The notes under the pieces are model-generated. The model was given only the letters and a program-made list of their open reading frames with translations, was not told where the DNA came from and did no database searches. From Haloarcula amylovorans (GTDB lineage: Archaea > Halobacteriota > Halobacteria > Halobacteriales > Haloarculaceae), in assembly GCF_004681185.1 (NCBI RefSeq), contig NZ_SRIF01000001.1:806001-870000 (forward strand): a stretch of 64,000 nucleotides of DNA, read 5' to 3'. The position numbers and the translations under genes were made by a program. Positions within the stretch are counted from its first letter, which is position 1, and every line of letters begins with the position of its first letter. Below, piece by piece: positions 7,188 to 15,833 of this stretch.

Positions 7188-7717
7188 TGTCCAACCCTCC
7201 GGCGCAACCAGTTGAGACTATCCCGAACAGCTCGGCTCTCTGGTAGGCCCGAGACGTCGGTAGCGGGCAGGAACGCTGTCCCGTCGGGGAACATCTCGTC
7301 CAGATACGGGTACTTCTGTGCGTCGAACTCGAAGACAAGGATGGGGTCGCCGTCGACGGTGTGGTCGCTGGTTCCGAACTCCCAGAACTGCAGCGCCTCG
7401 TGGGACCACGACCACTCGGCGTGGATGGACGTCCGGTCGCGCTCGGCCTCGACGCCGGCGAAGCTCTCGATGAGTGGGCCGACGTCGTAGTCCTCGCCGC
7501 TGGCGTAGGCCCGCAGTTGCTCGTGTGCCTGCTGGACGCTCTGGTAGACGAGGTTGTTCCGTGAGTTGACCATCGTTTTCTCGACGTTGTCCAAGAGCGC
7601 CTGCCGAGAGTCGTCGCTCGGGGCGCGCGGGACCGTGATGTCGAGCGTCGCGCCGACGGGGTCGGTAGTGAGCTCGAGCGAGAACTCGATGGTGACCGAT
7701 AGCTGAGCAGTGGCCAC
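7184..7717 (-). CDS. HK97 gp10-like neck / head-tail protein (177 aa)
   Basis: The likely GTG start (VATAQLSVTIEF) lies one base after the stop of the connector gene. A C-terminal pattern WSHEALQFWEFGTSDHTVDG resembles the E-F-G-T signature of HK97 gp10-like proteins, followed by PILVFEFD. These proteins join the tail to the head. The gene overlaps the next one by 4 nt. A longer frame upstream has no acceptable start without overlapping the connector gene, so I chose this start. Confidence 0.7.
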   Translation of the reverse strand: MATAQLSVTIEFSLELTTDPVGATLDITVPRAPSDDSRQALLDNVEKTMVNSRNNLVYQSVQQAHEQLRAYASGEDYDVGPLIESFAGVEAERDRTSIHAEWSWSHEALQFWEFGTSDHTVDGDPILVFEFDAQKYPYLDEMFPDGTAFLPATDVSGLPESRAVRDSLNWLRRRVGQ

Positions 7718-7718
7718 G

Positions 7719-8468
7719 TCACCGGTACACCTCCAGCAGTTCGTCGGCCTTGCGCTCCATCTGGTCGGCCAACGACTCGATGCTTCGGACCCGCGCGTTC
7801 TCGGGGATCTGCACAGCAGCCTCGTCGACGAAGTCCGACCCAGCGCGGAACGCCACCGCCCGGCGGACGTTGCGCGGGATGCCCTCGTGGCCGTGGCTCC
7901 ATTCGAGGTAGACCGCGTTGGCCCACGAGTCGAGGACGTACTCGTCGTCCTCGCCTTCCTTGAGGAAGTTCGTGGTGTCGAGGTAGAGCCGCGACCAACC
8001 GCCGTTGTTGACGCGGGGATAGTAGTCTTCGCCCGATGGCGGCCACGAACCTTCGGTGTAGTCGTCGCTCGCAGCCCAGTCCTCGTAGGAACCGTCCGCC
8101 GTCCGAACGTGGAGCGCCTCGATAGACTTGGCATCCCGCCGGTCGAGTTCTATCTTGGCGTAGTCGCCCTGGGACGTCTTCGGCGCCGGCCCGTCCTCGT
8201 CGACCACGAACGCCGACGCGGTCGGGATATCGTGCTCGTCGTCGCGAGACTTCGGGCCGGTCGGGATGCCGATCGTCGACGCTTCGTCGAGGATTGACGC
8301 GCCAGTGGGTGCGCACCAGTGGCGCTTGAGCGACTTCTCCAGCCACTCGGTCTGGGCCGTGATCGCGTCGACGGCAATCTGCTGGTCCTGGGAGATGTCG
8401 CCGGGCAGCTCCGCTTCGCGCAGTGCTCGGCGGAGGTCCTCAAGCGTGCAGTACCCTGTGTCGGTCAT
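7719..8468 (-). CDS. Head-tail connector (gp6-like, 249 aa)
   Basis: The protein begins MTDTGYCTLEDLRRALR and shows an all-helical start (DQQIAVDAITAQTEWLEKSLKRHW), typical of the gp6/gp15-like DNA-packaging connector family. Further along are beta-like segments and AVAFRAGSDFVDEAAVQ, then a coiled C-terminus (SLADQMERKADELLEVYR). It is positioned between the small head proteins and the gp10-like gene. The call rests on helical architecture plus order. Confidence 0.7.
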   Translation of the reverse strand: MTDTGYCTLEDLRRALREAELPGDISQDQQIAVDAITAQTEWLEKSLKRHWCAPTGASILDEASTIGIPTGPKSRDDEHDIPTASAFVVDEDGPAPKTSQGDYAKIELDRRDAKSIEALHVRTADGSYEDWAASDDYTEGSWPPSGEDYYPRVNNGGWSRLYLDTTNFLKEGEDDEYVLDSWANAVYLEWSHGHEGIPRNVRRAVAFRAGSDFVDEAAVQIPENARVRSIESLADQMERKADELLEVYR

Positions 8469-8471
8469 GTG

Positions 8472-8780
8472 TTACCTCGGGTTGTTCCGCGCTTCGGCGC
8501 TGATGGTCGTTCCGTTCGCGCTGGTCAGCTGGACAGTGGCGGCCTGCGGGACGTCGACGACGTAGCTGCCGGTCGCCGACAGCGTCCGGTTGTCGACCTC
8601 GTAGGTGCCGGCCTCGCCGACGATCTCGATGGTGAGCGTGTCGTCGGCGTTGCCGCCGAGTCCCTCCAGTGCCACACAGACTGCCGGGGTGTGGAACTGC
8701 GAGACGTCGACCGTCTTCGTTTCGCCGGCGTTGAACGTCGCCGAGTCGGCGAGGACGGCGCTAGCGTACCACGCTGGCAT
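8472..8780 (-). CDS. Small beta-sandwich virion protein (102 aa)
   Basis: The 102-residue protein begins MPAWYASAVLADSATFNAG. It is composed of alternating hydrophobic and Thr/Ser residues (DDTLTIEIVGEAGTYEVD), predicting a compact beta-sandwich. There is no catalytic motif. It is located between the head decoration genes and the connector, with 3-4 nt gaps on both sides. A head decoration, fibre or neck role is possible. The function is not recognised. Confidence 0.6.
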   Translation of the reverse strand: MPAWYASAVLADSATFNAGETKTVDVSQFHTPAVCVALEGLGGNADDTLTIEIVGEAGTYEVDNRTLSATGSYVVDVPQAATVQLTSANGTTISAEARNNPR

Positions 8781-8783
8781 CGG

Positions 8784-9140
8784 TTAGTCCTCCTGGACGG
8801 CGTTGATGCGGCCCTGTATCGCTTCGAGAGCGGTCTCCCGGTTCTTGCCGGCCTCTTCGGCGTCGTAGACCGCGGCCAGCACGTCGATGTCGCCGATGTC
8901 GGCGAGTTCGTCGCGGAGATCTGCGACCGAGTGGTCGCTCGGGTCGGGCGCGAGCGAGTCGTCGGGCGGCTCGTCCTCCTGGCCGACTGAGTCATCGCGG
9001 CTGTCGACCACCTCGAAGTCCTCGTGGTCCGCGAGGTAGTCGGCGAGGTCGCCCTCGACGTCGTGTTCGTCGCCGGGATCGAAGCCGTAGCCGCCAACGC
9101 GATACGTCCCGCCATCAGCGGTGTACTGTACCCGCGGCAT
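8784..9140 (-). CDS. Small virion protein with C-terminal SAP-like helical domain (118 aa)
   Basis: I chose the ATG at 9140, giving MPRVQYTADGGTYRVGGYGF, because it lies directly after the stop of the upstream gene. The N-terminal beta part (about residues 1-45, including YLADHEDFEVV) resembles small capsid-associated proteins. A very acidic linker follows, then a helical end (SVADLRDELADIGDIDVL...KNRETALEAIQGRI) reminiscent of Rho-N/SAP folds often attached to phage head proteins. The exact role is unknown. Confidence 0.6.
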   Translation of the reverse strand: MPRVQYTADGGTYRVGGYGFDPGDEHDVEGDLADYLADHEDFEVVDSRDDSVGQEDEPPDDSLAPDPSDHSVADLRDELADIGDIDVLAAVYDAEEAGKNRETALEAIQGRINAVQED

Positions 9141-9142
9141 GG

Positions 9143-9496
9143 TCAGGCACTCCCGGTCGCGACGACGACCCAACCCGACGTCGTGCCGTCGACGTTCCGG
9201 ACGGTGGCTGTGGCTCCGGCGCTGGTCATGTTCGCCGGGCCCGTCCCGACGAAGTCGGCGTCAGTGAACGACAGCGTCGGCGTGTTCGCACCGCCGTTGT
9301 GGACGACCGTGACTGTCTGTCCCTCCTGGGCGGCCGCGTCGAGGTCGACGGCGTTGGTTCCGTCGGGGTTGACGACATGCGTCTGGGTGTCCTCGCCGAC
9401 GGCCGTCGCGGCCCCGTTTCCAGGGCTGTCGGTCTCCGTGTACGGCGAGGCGCTACCCTCAAAGTGCTCTCGGATGCGGTTGTTGGTAGTCGTCAT
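9143..9496 (-). CDS. Capsid decoration-like protein (117 aa)
   Basis: The 117-residue acidic, beta-rich protein begins MTTTNNRIREHFEG. It has an Ala/Asp/Thr-rich body ending in TTSGWVVVATGSA. It is encoded directly downstream of the major capsid gene (8-nt gap), the usual place for decoration or head-stabilising proteins. There is no membrane segment or enzyme motif. The call rests on position and composition. Confidence 0.55.
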   Translation of the reverse strand: MTTTNNRIREHFEGSASPYTETDSPGNGAATAVGEDTQTHVVNPDGTNAVDLDAAAQEGQTVTVVHNGGANTPTLSFTDADFVGTGPANMTSAGATATVRNVDGTTSGWVVVATGSA

Positions 9497-9504
9497 GGTC
9501 TACC

Positions 9505-10476
9505 TCAGGCAGTTGGCAGGTTGTTCATGAGCACTGCGCCGTTCTCGTCCTCGACGGAGAAGTCGTCACGCGTCCGCATGAAGTAGCGGGCGAAGAGGTC
9601 GTTCTCGGCGGTCTTGTCCGTCGCGTCGAGGACCTCGATCTCGGTCTCTCGCCAGACTCCGTAGATGAGGTTCTCGGGGTAGGTGAACAGCGCCGTGTCC
9701 TCCGGCCACGCAGCGAAGCCGTAGACGTCGTAGTTGAACGGCGTGATGTCGTCGTCGCTGAAGAGGACTGCAGCGCCGAGCGGATCCTCTCGCTGGGTGA
9801 GGTCGTACTCGTAGTCCTCGATGTGCGAGAGGTTCATCATGTAGACCGGGTCGTTGACGTTCTGGTTGCGCTTGAACTTGTTCGGCAGCGCAGACCGGGC
9901 CTCGTGCCAGAGGCTCGTGTCGATGGCCCCGCCCTGATGGTCGTAGGTGTTGGTGTCCGTGCGGTCGTTGAGGATCTTCAGCCAGCCGTCGTTCTGCCTG
10001 AGGAAGGCCTGCGAATCACCGCCGGAGGTGTCTGTGGTGTCGCCGTTGATGCCGAGGTCCTGCGTGTCGGTGGCCCACTGTGAGGCCATCTTGTCGAGCA
10101 CGATCTCGTCGACCTGGCCGATGGTGTCCTCGACAGATTCGCGCTGGAGGTCCCACGAGAGCAGGCCCTTTTCCGCGTCCATCTGGATGCCGTCGGTGTT
10201 GACCGTCGCCGACCCGCTGCTGGTCCCCTCGGTCTCGCTGCCGCCGCGGCGCATCCGTTCGCCGACGCCGATGCGAGCGAGCTCCATCTTCGGCCGCGGG
10301 AGAACCTCCGTGCGGACCATGTTCATCAGCATGGCCGTGTCCTGCACGCGACGGAACCAGTCCTCGAAGAGGTCCCGCGGCATCACACCGCCGGAGAGGT
10401 CGGCACTGTCGAACTTCTCGACAGCCTTCTCGTTGGCCTGCCGGACGCCACTCATGCCACCGCGAGTCTGGCTCAT
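9505..10476 (-). CDS. Major capsid protein, HK97 fold (323 aa)
   Basis: The 323-residue protein has an amphipathic N-terminal helix (about residues 30-60, LFEDWFRRVQDTAMLMNMV). A long central domain follows, with SWDLQRESVEDTIGQVDEIVLDK resembling the spine helix. The C-terminal beta part contains NLIYGVWRETEIEVL followed by FARYFMRTRDDFSVED, typical of major capsid proteins of tailed viruses. It follows the protease-scaffold gene with a 4-nt overlap. The start ATG gives MSQTRGGMSGVRQ. Confidence 0.85.
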   Translation of the reverse strand: MSQTRGGMSGVRQANEKAVEKFDSADLSGGVMPRDLFEDWFRRVQDTAMLMNMVRTEVLPRPKMELARIGVGERMRRGGSETEGTSSGSATVNTDGIQMDAEKGLLSWDLQRESVEDTIGQVDEIVLDKMASQWATDTQDLGINGDTTDTSGGDSQAFLRQNDGWLKILNDRTDTNTYDHQGGAIDTSLWHEARSALPNKFKRNQNVNDPVYMMNLSHIEDYEYDLTQREDPLGAAVLFSDDDITPFNYDVYGFAAWPEDTALFTYPENLIYGVWRETEIEVLDATDKTAENDLFARYFMRTRDDFSVEDENGAVLMNNLPTA

Positions 10477-12041
10477 CGGCCACCCCCGGTCCCGGCCGCA
10501 CGACGCTTGCTCTCAGGGATGAAGAACTTCTGCCGGTCGCCGAGTTCGCCATCCTCACCGCCGTCGCCACCCTTCTCAGTACCGCCCAGCTGCTGGGACT
10601 CCGTCGCGCCGGTCTGCTTGGAGATGGCGTCGATGCGCTCGGCGTTCTTCTCGGTCTGCTCGACGACTTCCTGCGCCCACTCGGGGGCGTCGTCCATCGG
10701 GTTGCCGCCGTCGCCGGCGTTCTGGATCTCGTCCAGCCGCTCGGCGTTCTTGTTGGTCTGTTCGATCAGGTCTTCGGCCCACTCAGGGGGCTCGTTGTCT
10801 CCGTTGCTCATGGAATCGCCGGCGGCTACGGTGCCGCCGTCTGTGTCCGACGTCTCGCCGTCGGGGGCGTAGTTGTCAGTCTCCTCGACAGCCTTCCGGC
10901 GAATCCGCTGCGCCTCAGCTGCGAACCCGTCCGTCGGGCTTTCGACCGAGTCGAGTGACTCGATCTCATTCCCGGTGGCCTGCTGGAGGTCCTCCACACT
11001 CCCGTAGATAGAGACGTGTGGGTCGTCGAGTGCGTCCGGGAATGCGTCCCGACGCCAGTCGACGTAGACGTCATGTTCGGGGAAGTCGACGCCCATGCCC
11101 AGCAGGTCGCCGTCGTAGTTTGTGTCGTCGTCCTCGGCAGCGGTGATACGGAAGACGTCGACGCCGACTGTGTCCTCCTTGGACACCGTAGCCGCCGTCT
11201 TGTCGCCGCTTTTCGAAGCCGACGCCGCGCCATCCAGGGCCTCGGACCGGCTGTCGTCATCGGACCTGGTGAGCGTGTTGAGGAACGCCGATGCCGCACT
11301 GGTCAGCTTACTCTTCGTGCCGGGCTCGCCGGCGCCGTCGACGCTGACCGCGCGGTCGAGGACGTCCCACATCCGCTGGGCGTCCTCCTCGCTGTGACCG
11401 CGCTCCTGTGCCTCCTCGAGGAACCCGCTACGGTTGCCGAGGTGGTCGGCGAGGCGCTTCTCCGCGGTCGCTGCCCGGGCCTTCGACGTCGAGAGGATCT
11501 GGGCGTCAGGCACCGCGGGAAAGTCGACCGCGCTGACCTCCTGAACGATGCCATCGGTCAGTTCCCAGTACTCGTTGACGTCGACCTCGTCGGGGACGGT
11601 GACGTCGTCGGGGAGGTCCTCGGGCTCCTCGCCGTTGAACTCCCAGTCGACGTTCACGGCGCCGATAGAGTGCCCGCCAAGGACGTCATCCTCGACGAGG
11701 GCCCACAGTTCGTCGTCGTTGTAGGCCCATGTCTGGACCCACGCACCCTCGGGGACGGTCGTCTCGCCGATCTCCTCGGCTTCGGAGAGTACCTCGTTGC
11801 GTTCGAGGGCCATCCACTCCGAGGGCCAGACGGCATGCATGACGCCGCCGTCGGCCTCCTCGACGTCGATGAACGCGCCGAACTGCGTGGCGAACGTCTC
11901 GATCGTCTCGGGGCGCGCCCAGTCGCCGTGGTGGTCGACCGTCTTCGGGACCATGACGACGCCCGTCGCTGTCTGGGCGTCGTCGTCCTTGGCGATGTAG
12001 TCGACGCGCTTCTCGTAGTGCTGTTCGTCTCTCTGCTTCAC
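10473..12041 (-). CDS. Prohead protease-scaffold fusion, XkdF-like (522 aa)
   Basis: The N-terminal domain (about residues 1-180) begins with YIAKDDDAQTATGVVMVPK and contains DHHGDWARPETIETFATQF and GGHSIGAVNV, matching the XkdF-like serine protease domain of phage prohead proteases. The long acidic remainder is scaffold-like. Near the C-terminus there are two copies of a segment with EWA..LIEQT-type helices, each containing KNAER (EQTNKNAERLDEI and EQTEKNAERIDAI). The protein ends in a basic tail, FFIPESKRRAAGTGGGR, possibly docking on the shell. The start is GTG. Gene order places it between portal and capsid. Confidence 0.8.
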   Translation of the reverse strand: MKQRDEQHYEKRVDYIAKDDDAQTATGVVMVPKTVDHHGDWARPETIETFATQFGAFIDVEEADGGVMHAVWPSEWMALERNEVLSEAEEIGETTVPEGAWVQTWAYNDDELWALVEDDVLGGHSIGAVNVDWEFNGEEPEDLPDDVTVPDEVDVNEYWELTDGIVQEVSAVDFPAVPDAQILSTSKARAATAEKRLADHLGNRSGFLEEAQERGHSEEDAQRMWDVLDRAVSVDGAGEPGTKSKLTSAASAFLNTLTRSDDDSRSEALDGAASASKSGDKTAATVSKEDTVGVDVFRITAAEDDDTNYDGDLLGMGVDFPEHDVYVDWRRDAFPDALDDPHVSIYGSVEDLQQATGNEIESLDSVESPTDGFAAEAQRIRRKAVEETDNYAPDGETSDTDGGTVAAGDSMSNGDNEPPEWAEDLIEQTNKNAERLDEIQNAGDGGNPMDDAPEWAQEVVEQTEKNAERIDAISKQTGATESQQLGGTEKGGDGGEDGELGDRQKFFIPESKRRAAGTGGGR

Positions 12042-12044
12042 GGA

Positions 12045-12197
12045 CTACACCTCGCCGTTGGCGTCTTCGTACTGTTCGACGATGCGCTTCAGCGAACGAA
12101 CGTTCTCGTCGTTGATGTTGACGCGAACGTTGGTGTGCGACTCCGTGAGGCAGAGGAAGCCGTTCCCATGTTCGTCATCTTCGTAGTGGAATGTCAT
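12045..12197 (-). CDS. Small viral protein of unknown function (50 aa)
   Basis: The 50-residue protein (MTFHYEDDEHGNGFLCLTESH...) has a helical end, VRSLKRIVEQYEDAN. It lies in the gap between the protease-scaffold and portal genes, 3 nt upstream of the former, with an open frame on the same strand. The codon use is like that of its neighbours. No family is recognised. Confidence 0.6.
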   Translation of the reverse strand: MTFHYEDDEHGNGFLCLTESHTNVRVNINDENVRSLKRIVEQYEDANGEV

Positions 12198-12200
12198 CTG

Positions 12201-12314
12201 TCAGTCTTCGTCCTCGTCATCGTCGGCGTCGTCGGCGTCCTCGTCGTCGTTGGCACGACCGGTTTCGAGGACGCCGCGCTTCTCGCCGCGCTCCTTGTCA
12301 CTGTTCTTACTCAT
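12201..12314 (-). CDS. Very acidic small viral protein (37 aa)
   Basis: The ORF starts at MSKNSDKERGEKRGV. The second half is almost entirely Asp/Glu (ANDDEDADDADDDEDED). It is packed 3 nt upstream of the 50-residue gene within the head operon. It could be a DNA-mimic or portal-associated peptide, but this cannot be shown. A longer reading with upstream starts is possible, so the start is uncertain. Confidence 0.45.
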   Translation of the reverse strand: MSKNSDKERGEKRGVLETGRANDDEDADDADDDEDED

Positions 12315-12384
12315 GGTAGAATCGTGCGCCCGGTCGTGCCTCGCACGGGGAGCCGGGACTCCCGTGGTCATCAGCGAGTGGCCG

Positions 12385-14235
12385 TCAGTCGTCGTCGGCC
12401 GTCGGGGCCGCCGCGCCAATCTGTGGCCAGCCAGTCGTGGCAGTCAGCTCCTCGTAGACGAAGTCCCACTTGATATGTTCTGCATGGTAGGAGCCGTGCG
12501 AACTGGCCTGTTTCAGCTCCGACCACGTCTCCTCGGGTACGTTGAGGTAGACATAGATCCGGTCGGTCGGGTCGCCGAGGAACCGAATGTAGAGGTCCTT
12601 TGTCTGTCGGTCGTACAGCCCCGCTTTGAGGTTGCTGCTCTCGAAGGGCATCATATCGACTCGCGTCTCGTCGGGCGACAGCGGGTCGTCCAACTCGACG
12701 GTGACGCCGGGGCGCTCGCCGATCTTGTTGGCCTTCGGCGGCGCGTCGTCTGGCCGGCTGGACTGTGTGCCCGGCGCGTTGGGGTCGACCTCGTTGCCGA
12801 CGTTGGCGAGGAGCGTCTCGCCGTCGACGGGATGGTCCTCGGGCAGCGGATCTTCGCCGATCATCTCCAGGGCGCGGTTGACCGGGAGCGCCCCACGCAC
12901 TGCCTGGATCTTCGTCCGTGCGACGCGAGCGTCTTCGCTGGGCTGGTCGGCCCCACGGAGCTCGAAGTTAATCGTCCAGTCGTCGACGTCAAGCGCGGTC
13001 TGGTGGAGGATATGGTACAACCGCGCCTCGAACTTCGCCTGCTCGGGCTCGATGACTCCCTTCGCGAACTCCCGGACCTGCTCCTTCGAGTTGGCTCGAT
13101 TCGACGTCGACGTGACGTTGATGAGGATTGGCGGCACCGAGTGCGCCTTGGCGATCTCGTGCTCGTTGCGCTCACGGAACGCCTGGAACTCCATGTCGTT
13201 GGAGTCGGTCGCCCCCAGCGGCTCGAACTCGATGTCGACGTTACTGCCGTCTTCGGTCTCCAGTGGGTTCTGGGCCTCGAACTCGTCGACCTCGAGGATG
13301 GCCGTCCGGTAGGGCTCGCCCTTGAGGTTCTCCTGCAGTTCCCGGAGGTCCTCCTTCGAGGACTCGGTGAGCTTCCCCCCAGTGACCTTGATGGCGTAGT
13401 GCGGGATGCCCAGGTTGTCGAATATGTCGTGGTTCCATTCTTGGGCGGCCTCGTCGGCGGCCATCGTTCGCATCGCTGCGATCCAGTCGGGAATGCCGTA
13501 GTACAGCGAGAGTGATGACGGGTTGGGAACGAAAATGAGCTCGTTGGCTGGGCTGTTCGGGAGGGCCGCAGCGCTATCGGCGACGTCGCCGGTCTCCTTA
13601 TCGACGAAGGTCTTGTCCCCGCCGTAGCGGTCGCCCGCCTCGCCGAAGTACCGACGTCGCCCCTGTCGGATTTGGACGTAGCCGTGGCCGCTCTGAATCT
13701 CTTCCTCACCGTCCTCGGTTTCGGTCGTCGTCTTCCGGACACGCACCGTCGTCGCTGGGATGTGCGCCAGCCCGACCGGCGTGCCGTCGCCCTCGACGAG
13801 GATCTCCAGGGCGGCCCAGCCGATGCCGTGGTAGTCCCGGCGAGCAAGTTCTAGTACTTCCTCCGGCGTTGAGGCGGCCGTGCCCTCGGGGCCCAGTTGC
13901 CACCGCGACTCGCTACCGCGCCAGAACGATTCGATAGTGTCGTAGTCGGCGCCGTCCGGATCGGGGTCGTCGGCCTGCGGGTGCGGGACGATGTCGAAGC
14001 CGTAGCCCACCTCGTAGCGGGCCTTCATCCGGACGCAGGCAACGTGGGTCTCGTTTAGCTCTTGGAAGGCACCCAGCGTCTCCGGATTGTACGGCGGGAC
14101 GATGCCCCGACCGACGTCCGTCGCGATGCGTCGTTCGTCTAGCTGTGTGGTCTCCTCAGCCTTTTCGAGCGCACCGCTGTTACCGGGTGTCGATACGGAC
14201 AGGGAGACACTCGCGTCGTCATCGTTGTCAGTCAT
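12385..14235 (-). CDS. Portal protein (PBSX type) with C-terminal KTSC-like domain (616 aa)
   Basis: Residues of about 40-450 match the phage portal pattern: PPYNPETLGAFQELNETH, GYGFDIVPHP, then GYVQIRQGRRRYF, ELIFVPNPSSLSLYYGIPDW, and AKAHSVPPILINVTSTSNRANSKEQ. A linker follows, then a C-terminal stretch (about 540-610) starting SSNLKAGLYDRQTKDLYIRFLG, with VYLNVPEETWSELKQASS and GSYHAEHIKWDFVYEELT, which fits the KTSC domain. It lies directly downstream of the large terminase. The domain fusion is notable. Confidence 0.9.
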   Translation of the reverse strand: MTDNDDDASVSLSVSTPGNSGALEKAEETTQLDERRIATDVGRGIVPPYNPETLGAFQELNETHVACVRMKARYEVGYGFDIVPHPQADDPDPDGADYDTIESFWRGSESRWQLGPEGTAASTPEEVLELARRDYHGIGWAALEILVEGDGTPVGLAHIPATTVRVRKTTTETEDGEEEIQSGHGYVQIRQGRRRYFGEAGDRYGGDKTFVDKETGDVADSAAALPNSPANELIFVPNPSSLSLYYGIPDWIAAMRTMAADEAAQEWNHDIFDNLGIPHYAIKVTGGKLTESSKEDLRELQENLKGEPYRTAILEVDEFEAQNPLETEDGSNVDIEFEPLGATDSNDMEFQAFRERNEHEIAKAHSVPPILINVTSTSNRANSKEQVREFAKGVIEPEQAKFEARLYHILHQTALDVDDWTINFELRGADQPSEDARVARTKIQAVRGALPVNRALEMIGEDPLPEDHPVDGETLLANVGNEVDPNAPGTQSSRPDDAPPKANKIGERPGVTVELDDPLSPDETRVDMMPFESSNLKAGLYDRQTKDLYIRFLGDPTDRIYVYLNVPEETWSELKQASSHGSYHAEHIKWDFVYEELTATTGWPQIGAAAPTADDD

Positions 14236-14237
14236 GT

Positions 14238-15833
14238 TTAGAGGTAGCTCACTCCGTTGGAGTCGTCATCCTGGTCGCCGGCGTCCTCATCGAGCGCGCC
14301 GATGTCCTCCAGGTGCCGAATGCCTTGCTCGGCCATGTACCACGCCGCGATGAGGTCGGGGGTGTGACCCTGCAGCTTCCCGTCGGAGAGAGTGAGCGAC
14401 ATCGCAGCCTGGATGAAGTCCTCCGTCCCCGAGTGACCACGATAGAACTGGATGCCGCCGTTCTCGACAAGTCGACGGAGCCGCGGGATACCGTTCTCCC
14501 AGCTGTGTTTCTTGCCCGTCGTCGGGATGCCCGTCACCTTCGCTCGCAGCGCCGCCGAGAACTCGACGGCGTCGTTCTTGACGTACTGCTGCATCCCATT
14601 GGACTCGATGACGATGACCGCTGGGTCGTAGCGGTCGTCCAGGTCAGCGAGCGTCGCCTTGATAGCCGATGGCTGCATCCCCGTCTCCGCCTTCGCATCA
14701 AGGAGCTGTCGACGGCCATCGCGACCGACGCGGAACGCGACGAAGGCCGCGTTGTCACCGGTGTCGGACTGGGCTGGGTCGTGGGCGACGATCGTGGCCT
14801 CGCCAGCGCCGGGCGTGAGCTGGCGGGGCGGCTCCTGGCCTCGAATCGAACACCCGCCATCGTCGACGAGGCGATTGACGTCGGCCTCCTCTATGAGGTT
14901 GCCGCTGGCACCCCTGATTGTGAGTGTATACTCCCGCCAGAAGAGGTAGTCCGCCATCTTCGAACGCTTGTTCGCCAGCCAGTCGGGCCCTCGAGCGTCA
15001 GGCCAGAGCAACTGCAGTGTGCCGCTGCCCCACGGGTTCTCGACCTGAGTGTAGAGGTCCTCGTCGGGCCGGCGATCGGCCCAGTCGTCGTCCTCGCGAT
15101 ACTCCTGGTCCCACGTATCGAGGATGGCGGGGAACTCCCGCAGCGCGTACCCCTCGTAGTCTCGATAGTGGCTGTAGATGTCGTCCGGGCGCTTCCGGGT
15201 CCCGACGATCACCGTACGACCGTCGTCCTTGACCATCGGCTGGGCGACACCGTCGACCCAGTTGAGGACGTCCTCGGTCTTGCCGTCACCCTGCTCGCTG
15301 ATGATGTCGTCGAGGATGAGCAGGTGAGCCCGTGCACCCTCGATGGAGCCTTTGAGCCAGCCCGTCGTCAGACTGGAGCCGTTCGCGAACTCCTTCGTCT
15401 TCTTCGAGTCCGTATCCCGGGGCTTGTTGAGGTTGATGAGCCACGGGTTGCGCTCGATGAACTTGTTGAGCTCGCGGTCGGCCTTCTCGTAGGCCTGCTC
15501 CATCGTGTTCATCGCCCAGATGACGCGGTAGCCGTCGAGGTACTCCAGGCAGGCCACGGCGTACGTCGTGATGATGGTCGTCTTCAGTCCGTCCCGGTGA
15601 CACAGCAACGCGAGGTCACCGTCGACGTCGGCCTCGCCGGCGAGGTGTTGAAGCCACTGGTCATGGTGGCCGCCCAAGGGCGCCCAGTCGTCGTACTCAT
15701 CACCCATGTAGCCCTGCGAGAGCTTGTTGGCGAAGTCCAGCCAGCAGCCGTGCTCGAAGGGGTTGTACGCTGCGCGGATCTCCGCCCGGGAGAGGTCGAC
15801 CTCGGTCGTGCCGCCGGCAGTAGTACTACTCAT
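14238..15833 (-). CDS. Large terminase subunit (531 aa)
   Basis: The ATPase part carries a deviant Walker A, CHRDGLKTTIITTY (about residues 79-92), and a Walker B, LLILDDII. The nuclease part shows AHDPAQSDTGDNAAF, VIVIESNGMQQYVKN and HTPDLIAAWYMAEQG, which supply the acidic residues of an RNase H-like nuclease. It is of typical length. The start overlaps the end of the small terminase by 8 nt. It packages DNA into the prohead through the portal encoded next. This is the best anchor for classifying the virus. Confidence 0.93.
   Translation of the reverse strand: MSSTTAGGTTEVDLSRAEIRAAYNPFEHGCWLDFANKLSQGYMGDEYDDWAPLGGHHDQWLQHLAGEADVDGDLALLCHRDGLKTTIITTYAVACLEYLDGYRVIWAMNTMEQAYEKADRELNKFIERNPWLINLNKPRDTDSKKTKEFANGSSLTTGWLKGSIEGARAHLLILDDIISEQGDGKTEDVLNWVDGVAQPMVKDDGRTVIVGTRKRPDDIYSHYRDYEGYALREFPAILDTWDQEYREDDDWADRRPDEDLYTQVENPWGSGTLQLLWPDARGPDWLANKRSKMADYLFWREYTLTIRGASGNLIEEADVNRLVDDGGCSIRGQEPPRQLTPGAGEATIVAHDPAQSDTGDNAAFVAFRVGRDGRRQLLDAKAETGMQPSAIKATLADLDDRYDPAVIVIESNGMQQYVKNDAVEFSAALRAKVTGIPTTGKKHSWENGIPRLRRLVENGGIQFYRGHSGTEDFIQAAMSLTLSDGKLQGHTPDLIAAWYMAEQGIRHLEDIGALDEDAGDQDDDSNGVSYL

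Noticed and set aside
11016..12473. Long plus-strand open frame over the protease-scaffold gene
   Set aside because: The composition (Val/Arg/Asp-rich) is that of an antisense shadow, and it runs across several minus-strand viral genes.
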